Source: an uncultured Lachnospiraceae bacterium (GTDB taxonomy: Bacteria; Bacillota; Clostridia; Lachnospirales; Lachnospiraceae). Taken from it: 29,617 nt of DNA. A program made the position numbers and the translations under genes. The stretch covers positions 1-29,617 of the forward strand of contig CAKRNX010000010.1 in the NCBI GenBank assembly GCA_934371475.1, given 5' to 3'. Positions 23,420 through 29,617 of the stretch are shown here, in pieces. How positions within the stretch are numbered: the first letter of the stretch is position 1; each line of letters starts with the position of its first letter. Below the pieces are notes generated by a model that was not told the DNA's origin, searched no databases, and was given only the letters and a program-made list of their open reading frames with translations.

Positions 23420-23766
23420 CTGATATGAAATTTATACCTACTCAATGTATCACATCGGTATTTTATTGTCAATATTTTATCAATTTTTTGGGTTCCCAGT
23501 ACAGGATTGCGCTGTAAAAGGTATGATCGTAAGAAAAACTGCCATCCGGGTCCGATCTCCAGAATACTGTCCGGATGCAGCGGTTCTATGATTTCTTTCA
23601 TTCTTTCCGCAATCGGCCCGGCATACTCATCCTGACGCCAGCCCTTTCTGTCTTTCATAAATCCGGCCCAGAACTTTCTCTCCTCCGCATCGTCCAACGT
23701 CCGCATACTGTACCCTCCGGACCATTCTTCCATGGCGCGTCTCCAGTGTTCGCCCCAGTCATCCAT
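23338..23766 (-). pseudogene. Truncated class I SAM-dependent methyltransferase
   Basis: The start (MDDWGEHWRRAMEEW, ATG at 23766) is two bases after the ATPase stop, so it was the last gene of the transporter operon. Residues 1-80 look like the N-terminal helices and first strand of a methyltransferase, reaching the SAM loop ILEIGPGW. The rest of the Rossmann domain is missing: the frame then reads QFFLRSYLLQRNPVLG and runs on through a promoter and into riboswitch 1. In another frame a short SYDHTFYSAILYWEPKK could be the old C-terminus, which would indicate an internal deletion. A normal enzyme would need about 200 or more residues, so it is almost surely inactive. Confidence 0.7.
23444..23472 (-). 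promoter_or_regulatory. Promoter of cobalamin riboswitch 1
   Basis: A perfect TTGACA (23472-23467), 17 bases and TACATT (23449-23444) on the minus strand, placed about 30 bases ahead of the riboswitch P1 stem. It shows the riboswitch has its own transcript and is not just read through from the transporter operon. Confidence 0.75.
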
Positions 23767-23768
23767 GA

Positions 23769-24551
23769 TTACTCCATAGTGCATATCTGTTCCTCCTGCG
23801 GGATCATCGTTATTCCATACGGCGTGTTCAGTATCTTCACCGGGATCCCGAATACTTTTTCTGTCAGTTCCTCCGTCATGATTTCTTCCGTATCTCCAAA
23901 AGCCTCCAGATGCCCGCCGCTCAGAAATGCCGTCTGATCTGTAAAGCGCAAAATCAGTGACAGATCATGCATGACCAGCAGTACGATACAGTTTTTTTCT
24001 CGCGAAACTCTGCGCAGGATCTGCATTACTTCAATCTGATGACGAATATCCAGCGCAGAGGTAGGCTCATCCAGCAGCAGCACTTTCGGTTCCTGCACGA
24101 GAGCCCTGGCCAGCATCACTTTCTGATACTCACCTCCGCTGATCTCATCCACATATTTTTCTCTCAGATGAGCAATATCCAGATAGCGGATCACTTCTTC
24201 CGCCACTGCATAGTCCTTTTCTCTGAGGCTCCACTCCACATAGGGACGCCGTCCCAGCATAATAAAATCTTCCGCCTGCATCGGGAACGTCAGCGCCGGT
24301 TTCTGCGGCACATAAGCCAACACTCTGGCTCTCTCCCTGCTGTTCATTTTTCCCATATCGCTTCCATCCAGGCTGATGCAGCCTCCGGCCGGGCGCATCA
24401 AGCCCGCCACACATTTGAGCAGCGTACTCTTCCCGACACCGTTCGGGCCGGCAATGCCTGTCACTCTCCCGCTGCACGCCGTAAATGTAATTTCGTCAAC
24501 CACATTCTTTTCTCCGTATCCGGCTTTTAGTTTGTCTATCTTTAATTCCAT
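23769..24551 (-). CDS. FecCD/BtuCD-type ABC transporter ATP-binding protein
   Basis: The 260-residue ATPase of an iron-chelate/cobalamin-class importer. Walker A is GPNGVGKSTLLK (35-46), the signature is ISGGEYQKVMLARAL, Walker B is KVLLLDEPTSALD and the switch histidine is in VMHDLSL. All are intact. It starts just after the permease stop. The upstream cobalamin riboswitch points to a corrinoid substrate (BtuD role), though iron-siderophore transporters share the fold. Confidence 0.92.
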   Translation of the reverse strand: MELKIDKLKAGYGEKNVVDEITFTACSGRVTGIAGPNGVGKSTLLKCVAGLMRPAGGCISLDGSDMGKMNSRERARVLAYVPQKPALTFPMQAEDFIMLGRRPYVEWSLREKDYAVAEEVIRYLDIAHLREKYVDEISGGEYQKVMLARALVQEPKVLLLDEPTSALDIRHQIEVMQILRRVSREKNCIVLLVMHDLSLILRFTDQTAFLSGGHLEAFGDTEEIMTEELTEKVFGIPVKILNTPYGITMIPQEEQICTME

Positions 24552-24552
24552 G

Positions 24553-25653
24553 TTAATTTCCCCAGATTTTCTTTTTTCGTGTGAGAATAAATAGAAAGAA
24601 CGGAACGCCGATCAGTGAAGTAATGATCCCCACCGGCATTTCTTTTGGAAGCAGCACTGTCCTTGCCACGGTATCAGACACCAGCAGCACCAGCGCACCC
24701 ATCAGTGCCGACTCCGGGATCAGCCTGCGGTTATCTGTTCCTGTGAGACTGCGCGCGATATGCGGCGCTACCAGACCGATAAATCCGATCACACCGGAAA
24801 ATGCAATGGATATGGAAGCGACGAGTGTCACCAGCAGCAGCGAAATCATTTTCAGACGTCTGACATTGACACCCAGCGTAGCCGCAATGTCTTCCCCGGC
24901 ATTCATGGAATTGAAATCCCACGCCATGCGGATCGTAAAAATCAGACACAGCAGAATAAAAGGCAGGATCATGAGCACTGCCTTCCAGTTGGATGCCCAG
25001 AACCCGCCCATCAGCCACACATCCAGATTTTTCAGCGCCTCTGCCGATGAGATGTACTTCAAAATGGAAACACCAGCAGAAAAAAGGCTGCTGACTGCCG
25101 TTCCTGTCAGAATTAAAATATTGATATTATTTTTACACATCTTTGCCACCAGACAGACAGCACCAAGTGAAATGCAGCCAAATGCAAATGCATTCACTGC
25201 AATCAGAGAATAGCCGGAGAACATGGTGCTGTTTTTCAGCAGAGTCGTTCCCGTTACCATGGCAAGTGCCGCGCCAAAAGACGCCCCGCTTGAAACGCCA
25301 AGCGTAAAGGGCGATGCGAGCGGATTGCGCAGAATGTTCTGCATCACGCATCCGGAAAGTCCCAGTGCTGCGCCGGTCAGCGAGCAGAGGATCACTCTTG
25401 GCAGCCGCACCTGAAAAAAGATGTACGAAACACTGTCAAACTTTTCTTTATGGTTTCCTGAAATACACTGCCATACCAGATCCAGCACGGAAATTTCCGC
25501 CGATCCGCAATGGGAGCTGATCATAAAAACAAGCAGAAAAAGCATGGCCGTGAGAGCCACAGCCATGCCTTTCTTTTTATTCGCAGTTCCGTTTACAGTA
25601 TTATTTACATTTCCTGTAATCTCAGCATATTCCAGCTTATTATTTCGCCGCAT
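24553..25653 (-). CDS. FecCD/BtuC-family ABC transporter permease
   Basis: A 366-residue permease with about ten membrane helices. The start at 25653 (MRRNNKLEYA) overlaps the end of the broken binding-protein gene and has AAGGGG upstream; a longer frame beginning farther upstream only reads across that pseudogene. Family markers include RLPRVILCSLTGAALGLSGC (residues 87-106 approx.), NPLASPFTLGVSSGASFGAA and GVIGFIGLVAPHIARSLTG, the last being the loop that contacts the ATPase. The gene looks intact although its binding protein is decayed. Corrinoid uptake is inferred from the riboswitch. Confidence 0.9.
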   Translation of the reverse strand: MRRNNKLEYAEITGNVNNTVNGTANKKKGMAVALTAMLFLLVFMISSHCGSAEISVLDLVWQCISGNHKEKFDSVSYIFFQVRLPRVILCSLTGAALGLSGCVMQNILRNPLASPFTLGVSSGASFGAALAMVTGTTLLKNSTMFSGYSLIAVNAFAFGCISLGAVCLVAKMCKNNINILILTGTAVSSLFSAGVSILKYISSAEALKNLDVWLMGGFWASNWKAVLMILPFILLCLIFTIRMAWDFNSMNAGEDIAATLGVNVRRLKMISLLLVTLVASISIAFSGVIGFIGLVAPHIARSLTGTDNRRLIPESALMGALVLLVSDTVARTVLLPKEMPVGIITSLIGVPFFLFILTRKKKIWGN

Positions 25654-26150
25654 AATACCAGATCCCCTTGTACTCTGCTCCCAGCCAGTTTTCAAAATAT
25701 TCTTTTGCATACTCCTATGTATCGATATCGGCAAATTCTTCCGGATACAGATATTTGCACAGCTGCAGCACGCCGATATGTCTCTTGGCCGCGCCCAGAA
25801 AATCTGTGTGGAACACATAAACCTCTTTATTCTTTCCTGCATCCGTCTGTCCGATGGAAGAGATGTCGTAGATATTGTCAATCACCGACTGAAAATCATT
25901 TTCATCGGTGCAGTTGTAACCGCCAAGCCAGGTGCCGTGCAGGGTAATGACCTTTTTTGTTTCTTTTTTCTGCCGCCCTTATGTGGCTTCTGTCTACACA
26001 TCATCATTACAATTTACAGATGCCCGCAAGCCACAACATTCACATTCCATCCACTGTCTTTACCGGCACTGCTGTGGTAAATCCTCCGGATGATCTGGAA
26101 ACACCAATCTCTACATGGTAAACTTTCTCCAGAAGATCGGCCTTCAGCAT
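25640..26150 (-). pseudogene. Decayed ABC transporter substrate-binding protein
   Basis: Two fragments remain. The 3' fragment (about 25960-25640) encodes KKVITLHGTWLGGYNC to the C-terminus, with the binding-protein tail HIGVLQLCKYLYPEEFADID, then an in-frame TAG (25717-25715), then EYAKEYFENWLGAEYKGIWY and a normal stop. The 5' fragment (26150-26042) encodes ADLLEKVYHVEIGVSRSSGG and stops at TGA; it faintly recalls the small surface domains fused to clostridial iron/cobalamin binding proteins. Between them the frame shifts and most of the first lobe is gone. The gene lies between riboswitch 2 and the permease, the place expected for the binding protein. Confidence 0.75.
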
Positions 26151-26340
26151 CAAAGGCTTTGCCTATTGCTGACTTTTTCTCCAAAATTTTGCAATATAAA
26201 AGCCTGCCATCCTAAAAATATACATAAACCGTACAGCAGCAGAATTCTGCTGCTTTTTAGAATAACAGGCATATTGCCTCTCTGTGCGTCATATCGCCGG
26301 TATTTATATATATTTTTATAGACCGTAAAAACATATACAA
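26151..26340 (-). other. Leader between riboswitch 2 and the binding-protein remnant
   Basis: No solid gene. A 40-codon frame from 26270 with AGAGAGG upstream (MPVILKSSRILLLYGLCIFL) has one hydrophobic segment and could be the leftover signal peptide or the start of the decayed gene. It includes the perfect palindrome GCAGCAGAATTCTGCTGC (26237-26254), which on the plus strand is followed by TTTTTA. Confidence 0.4.
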
Positions 26341-26561
26341 AATAAAAGCAGGTCTCCTGACTCGGATTTTTCACCGTATCCCTTCCCGCAGTACGCAGTG
26401 GTTTGACACGGCAGCATCCTTACAGTGGCGGCACCGTATGAGCTTTTCACAAAAAAAGAGCGATCTTTTATCTGCTTAAGCAAACTGCTCACTCATTCCT
26501 TTTCCCGCATCCTCTCAGACAATTCAATCACGGCCTTCCCATTCTCAACACCTGTTTCTCA
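26341..26561 (-). promoter_or_regulatory. Cobalamin riboswitch 2, upstream of the ABC transporter remnant
   Basis: On the minus strand ACAGGTGTTGAGAATGGGAA, GGTGCCGCCACTGTAAGGAT (around 26434-26415) and the near-invariant AGTCAGGAGACCTGC (26362-26348) appear in order, the hallmarks of an adenosylcobalamin-type riboswitch. It is the first element of the transporter locus and gives the best evidence that the transporter handles corrinoids. Confidence 0.9.
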
Positions 26562-26589
26562 GCATATCACTGCCAGCAGTCCGTTTTTT

Positions 26590-26598
26590 ATTATAACA
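26590..26598 (-). promoter_or_regulatory. Extended -10 promoter for riboswitch 2
   Basis: The minus strand reads TGTTATAAT, a perfect -10 with TGn extension, about 30 bases before the riboswitch. It is directly beyond, and partly inside, the T-tract of the terminator behind tRNA-Thr. No good -35 is seen. Confidence 0.5.
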
Positions 26599-26630
26599 AA
26601 AATAAAAGACCGTGTACTCTCATACACGGC
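26597..26630 (-). terminator. Terminator downstream of tRNA-Thr
   Basis: GGCCGTGTATGAGAGTACACGGTC forms a stem of about eight pairs and is followed by TTTTATTTTTG on the minus strand, separating the tRNA/ktr region from the riboswitch 2 transcript. Confidence 0.8.
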
Positions 26631-26654
26631 CTCCTTTATCTGGCGTAATCAACA

Positions 26655-26682
26655 AAATCCCCTGCAAATGCAAGGGATTTTT
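26655..26682. terminator. Hairpin just after tRNA-Thr
   Basis: AAAATCCCCTGCA and TGCAAGGGATTTT form an 11-to-12-base-pair stem with A/T runs on both sides, 14 bases beyond the tRNA 3' end on the minus strand. It is probably the first of two tandem terminators. Confidence 0.7.
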
Positions 26683-26695
26683 ATCTTTCGTAGAA

Positions 26696-26768
26696 AGCTG
26701 CTGACGGGAATCGGACCCGTGACCTCCACATTACCAATGTGACGCTCTACCGACTGAGCCACAGCAGC
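26696..26768 (-). tRNA. tRNA-Thr (anticodon GGU)
   Basis: Read on the minus strand, a 73-base cloverleaf: acceptor GCTGCTG/CAGCAGC with discriminator T, D arm GCTC/GAGC around AGTCGGTA, anticodon stem TCACA/TGTGG with loop TTGGTAA (anticodon GGT), five-base variable loop and T arm ACGGG-TCCGATT-CCCGT. CCA is not encoded. It follows ktrA on the same strand after about 200 bases. Confidence 0.96.
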
Positions 26769-26888
26769 CTGAGCGGTTCTGTCCGCTACAAGTAGAGATA
26801 TTACCATAAAAGTCTTATTCTGTCAACAGCTTTTTTGAATTTTTTAAATTTTTTTGATTTTTTGTTTTTTTTAGATTACAGCGGCAAA

Positions 26889-26906
26889 TTCAAGAATGCC
26901 CAGCAT
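26889..26906 (-). repeat. Dispersed repeat, family A, fragment
   Basis: ATGCTGGGCATTCTTGAA on the minus strand is identical to the 3' end of family A copy 2. It lies in the ktrA-tRNA gap, next to the family C copy at 26951-26980. Confidence 0.6.
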
Positions 26907-26950
26907 GAGTCATCTCACATCTGGTATGCCGCAAAGTGGGGCTCGCAGGT

Positions 26951-26980
26951 TGCGGAAATGGTTTTCGAAACACGCTCTAA
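26951..26980 (-). repeat. Dispersed repeat, family C, crossing the ktrA stop
   Basis: AGAGCGTGTTTCGAAAACCA then TTTCCGCA on the minus strand, matching the plus strand at 8073-8101. The ktrA stop codon (26979-26977) falls within its TTAGAGCG edge. Confidence 0.55.
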
Positions 26981-27624
26981 TCCTGGAAATGCTCAAGATT
27001 CTGATTTTTTCCGATCACATACAGTACCTGATCCGGATCCAGCGGCTGTGATGGGTCAAAACGCATAATCATCTCATCACCCGTTTTCATTCCCACCACA
27101 TTAAATCCAAACTGTTCTCTCAGCCGCAGGTCGATCAGAGTTTTCCCGGCCCATTCCGCCGGCATTTTCATCTCTACCAGTGAATACTCAGATGAAAGCG
27201 CAATCCAGTCCATGAAATCTTGCGCCGCAATGTAACGCCCGATCCTCTCTCCCATCTCCTGCTCCGGGTAAACTACCTTAGTGACTCCGATTTTTTCGAG
27301 AATACGACCGTGGATCTCATTTCTGGCTCTGGCCACCACATATCCCACACCCATCTCCTGACACATCATGGCCGCTACGATACTGGCCTCCATGTGGTCT
27401 ACCATGGTGATGATAGCTCCATCCACATTTTTCAGCCCGAGGCTGGAAATTGCTTCCGGATCCTCTACATCTGCCATCATGGCATAGCTGACCTCATCTG
27501 CAATCATCTGCACTTTTTCCGGATCTCTGTCCACGGCAATTACCTGGCATCCGTTGTTCTCCAGCGTCCTCGCTATACTTGCACCGAACCTGCCTATTCC
27601 AAACACTACATATTGCCTTTTCAT
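26977..27624 (-). CDS. ktrA: Potassium uptake regulatory subunit KtrA/TrkA
   Basis: A 215-residue cytosolic RCK protein that gates the KtrB channel. The N-terminal Rossmann domain has VFGIGRFGASIARTLENNGC (7-26) with the acidic residue of VDRD at the end of the second strand, as expected for nucleotide (ATP/ADP or NAD) binding. The C-terminal TrkA_C domain holds LVEMKMPAEWAGKTLIDLRL. It starts 14 bases after ktrB, so the two are one operon. A c-di-AMP site in the C-terminal domain is known in relatives but cannot be confirmed here. Confidence 0.93.
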   Translation of the reverse strand: MKRQYVVFGIGRFGASIARTLENNGCQVIAVDRDPEKVQMIADEVSYAMMADVEDPEAISSLGLKNVDGAIITMVDHMEASIVAAMMCQEMGVGYVVARARNEIHGRILEKIGVTKVVYPEQEMGERIGRYIAAQDFMDWIALSSEYSLVEMKMPAEWAGKTLIDLRLREQFGFNVVGMKTGDEMIMRFDPSQPLDPDQVLYVIGKNQNLEHFQD

Positions 27625-27638
27625 CTTCCTTATCTCCT

Positions 27639-29192
27639 TTATCCTACCACGATGTGCTCCTCCGGAAGCGTCCGCCTGTCATTCATCTTACTCAGTCTGG
27701 ACACTATCATCATCGGCAGTGTGATCGGACCGATTCTTCCAAGATACATCAGCGCCATAATCACATATCTGGCAGGCAGAGACAGCCCCGGCGTCTGACC
27801 TGCCGTCAGCCCTACCGTGGCTACCGCAGATACGACTTCATACAGCGCATCCATCAGGGAAATATGCGGTTCCAGGGCGCACAGTGCAATGGAGCCTGCC
27901 AGCACCAGCATCAGCTGTACTGCCACTACTACCACGGCCATTCTCACAATCCGATCCGCAATTCTGCGGTGAAAACACTCTGTATCCTGATGTCCCTTCA
28001 GGATAGACCAGCAGGTCAGCGCCAGCACTGCTACTGTCACTGTCTTGGCTCCTCCGGCCGTTCCCACAGGAGAACCGCCGATAAACATCAGAATTCCACA
28101 GATAAATTTGGTAACTTCCCGCAGACCGTCCTGGGCGATCGTATAAAATCCCGCTGTCCGGACTGTGACAGACTGAAACAGCGCCGCCATCCATTTTTCG
28201 CCGGTTCCCAGAGACCCCAGCGTAGCCGGATTGGTCCGTTCTGCGAAAAATACCGCTACCGTTCCCACTGCCAGCAGCAATGTTGTCATCACAAGCACAA
28301 CCTTGGTCTGCAGCTGCAGTCTTCTGGCTGCCCTGCCAATTCCCTGCTTTTCTCTGAAAACATGGCGGGCAAACTGCTGCAGATCCTGCCATACCATAAA
28401 TCCCAGTCCTCCGGTAACAATCAGCGCCATGGTGACCAGGTTCATCCATCCATTCGACGTAAACTGCTGCAGACTGGTCTCTCCCAGAATATCCACGCCG
28501 GCATTACAGAACGCCGATACCGCATGGAACACACTGTACCAGCAGCCCCGCAGGAAACCGTAGTGCGGTACAAAATACAGGCTGTAGCCAAGCGCCCCTA
28601 TCCCTTCTACCAGCAGACTGCCCCTTACCACATAATTGAGCATCCGGACAATCCCGCTCATCGTATCCATATTGAAATAATCCCGGATAATGACCCTGGA
28701 ATTAAGTGTAATCCGCCGCCGTAGCAGCACCAAAAACGACATAATGCACACGATAACGCCCCAGCCGCCAATCTGGATCAGACACATCATAATCAGCTTG
28801 CCAAGGAATGTAAACTGCACTGCCGGAACCACTGTCACCAGCCCTGTCACACAAACGCAGGTACATGACGTAAAGAGAGCATCCGTAAAATCCAGCCAAT
28901 GTCCGTCTGCATTGCAGACCGGAAGCATCAGAAGCAGCGCCCCCACAAGGATCAGGCCGAGAAATCCCGGAACCATAATCTTAGGCGAACTCCATCTGTG
29001 ATGTCTTCTGTCATCACGCCCTCTTCTGCTCTGATCCTGCAGATATTCGGTCACCGTTTTCCTGCGCTTCTTTTCCTTCGCTTCTTCCGTGAAAACCTTC
29101 TGTGTATGATTTTCCCGACTGCTGTCTTGGACGGCTATATCCTTCTTTTTCTCCCGGTCTTTTTCTATACTTTCTGTCTCTTTTTTCTCCAT
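27639..29192 (-). CDS. ktrB: Potassium uptake membrane subunit KtrB/TrkH
   Basis: The K+-conducting subunit, four repeats of helix-pore-helix. Filter-like segments are seen at SCTCVCVTGLVTV, AVSAFCNAGVDIL, GGSPVGTAGGAKT and VVSAVATVGLTAG, each with the conserved glycine. From the ATG at 29192 (MEKKETESIE) it has 517 residues, including about 70 highly charged cytoplasmic residues (many K, E, R) before the first helix at VPGFLGLILVGALLLML; ordinary KtrB is shorter there. The start lacks a strong ribosome site and is 19 bases after the upstream methyltransferase stop, so it may be translationally coupled. A longer start overlapping the upstream gene is possible but less likely. Confidence 0.9.
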   Translation of the reverse strand: MEKKETESIEKDREKKKDIAVQDSSRENHTQKVFTEEAKEKKRRKTVTEYLQDQSRRGRDDRRHHRWSSPKIMVPGFLGLILVGALLLMLPVCNADGHWLDFTDALFTSCTCVCVTGLVTVVPAVQFTFLGKLIMMCLIQIGGWGVIVCIMSFLVLLRRRITLNSRVIIRDYFNMDTMSGIVRMLNYVVRGSLLVEGIGALGYSLYFVPHYGFLRGCWYSVFHAVSAFCNAGVDILGETSLQQFTSNGWMNLVTMALIVTGGLGFMVWQDLQQFARHVFREKQGIGRAARRLQLQTKVVLVMTTLLLAVGTVAVFFAERTNPATLGSLGTGEKWMAALFQSVTVRTAGFYTIAQDGLREVTKFICGILMFIGGSPVGTAGGAKTVTVAVLALTCWSILKGHQDTECFHRRIADRIVRMAVVVVAVQLMLVLAGSIALCALEPHISLMDALYEVVSAVATVGLTAGQTPGLSLPARYVIMALMYLGRIGPITLPMMIVSRLSKMNDRRTLPEEHIVVG

Positions 29193-29211
29193 TTGTTTTC
29201 TCAGACTTTCT

Positions 29212-29617
29212 TTATAAAAGCCTCTGGCGCACAATCTCATAGGCCAGTACGCCTGCCGCCACGGACGCATTCAGAGAATCAATATCTCCTTTCATGGGAA
29301 TCGCGGCAGTAAAGTCACACTTTTCTTTCACGAGACGGCTCACGCCTTCCCCTTCATTGCCGATCACAAGACCGATCGGTCCTTTCAGATCCAGGCGATA
29401 CAACAGTTCGCCATCCATGTCCGCACAGACAAACCAAAGCCCTTCTTTTTTCAGCTCCTCGATCGTAGCGCTGATGTTGTTGACCTTGGCTACCGGCGTA
29501 TAATTCAGCGCACCTGCGGATGTACGGGCCACCACAGCAGTGAGCCCGGCCGCTCTGCGCTTTGGAATAATCACACCGTGAGCTCCCGCCAGATTGGCGG
29601 TACGGATAATAGCCCCC
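29212..29617 (-). CDS. SPOUT-class rRNA methyltransferase (RlmB/TrmH family), 3' part
   Basis: The C-terminal 134 residues of a 2'-O-ribose methyltransferase; the 5' part lies beyond the right edge. The knotted SAM site is complete: GAIIRTANLAGAHGVIIPKR at the edge, GLVIGNEGEGVSRLV and IPMKGDIDSLNASVAAGVLA. The pattern matches RlmB, which modifies G2251 of 23S rRNA, best; other TrmH-family members are possible. It sits just ahead of ktrB on the same strand. Confidence 0.9.
   Translation of the reverse strand, partial: GAIIRTANLAGAHGVIIPKRRAAGLTAVVARTSAGALNYTPVAKVNNISATIEELKKEGLWFVCADMDGELLYRLDLKGPIGLVIGNEGEGVSRLVKEKCDFTAAIPMKGDIDSLNASVAAGVLAYEIVRQRLL

Noticed and set aside
25715..25717. TAG in the binding-protein remnant read as pyrrolysine
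   Set aside because: The gene is also broken upstream by a frame shift and deletion, and no pyl genes are in the window; decay explains it.
25653..25881. An N-terminal extension of the permease
   Set aside because: The extra frame is antiparallel in sense to no known domain and overlaps the binding-protein remnant; the ATG at 25653 has a ribosome site and gives the normal family length.
27579..28724. A long plus-strand frame of 381 codons
   Set aside because: It is the antisense shadow of ktrB, with low-complexity H/Q/R-rich composition and no ribosome site.

Overview
The window looks like a chromosomal stretch of an anaerobic Firmicute of class Clostridia, most like a gut Lachnospiraceae (a Blautia-type acetogen would fit, but the genus cannot be fixed from the sequence alone). 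The reasons are the classical rpmG-secE-nusG-rplK-rplA-rplJ-rplL-rpoB block with a Firmicute-type L10 leader, strong AGGAGG ribosome binding sites, cytosolic flavin/iron-sulfur electron-transfer machinery, cobalamin riboswitches and many small dispersed intergenic repeats. Nearly all genes lie on the minus strand; the one clear exception is a LysR regulator.

Layout in window order: (1) 1-6276, transcription and translation genes read right to left: rpmG, secE, nusG, rplK, rplA, L10 leader, rplJ, rplL, terminator, a 700-base repeat-rich gap, then rpoB running off the left edge. (2) 6558-11788, assorted genes: a sodium-coupled amino-acid symporter, an Lgt-family membrane protein whose natural start is cut by an in-frame TGA, a small two-helix membrane protein, a LysR regulator and a YoaK-family membrane protein. 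(3) 11987-22737, a redox cluster of eleven genes: hdrB, hdrC, hdrA, flxD (MvhD-like), two hydrogenase-beta-like iron-sulfur proteins, flxA, frdB, frdA, then after a repeat-filled gap fumarase alpha and beta. (4) 22738-26600, two cobalamin riboswitches around a decaying corrinoid-type ABC uptake locus (intact permease and ATPase, broken binding protein, truncated methyltransferase). (5) 26696-29617, tRNA-Thr, ktrA, ktrB and the end of an rlmB/trmH-type rRNA methyltransferase.

The centrepiece is region 3. Nine genes from hdrB to frdA are spaced by 2-39 bases or overlap, and encode a full HdrABC-FlxABCD set plus a fumarate reductase that has no membrane anchor gene, a non-covalent-type flavin site and an iron-sulfur subunit carrying a 2Fe-2S domain and an HdrC-like pair of 4Fe-4S motifs. 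Together with fumarase this reads as a soluble route from malate to fumarate to succinate driven by NADH through FlxABCD-HdrABC. A plausible but unproven idea is flavin-based electron bifurcation, with NADH reducing both ferredoxin and fumarate. A cobalamin riboswitch with its own good promoter lies directly upstream on the same strand, raising the possibility that corrinoid supply governs this electron sink.

The intergenic spaces contain several families of structured repeats, some at or across stop codons (frdA, ktrA, lgt-like). Their identity is not known to me.
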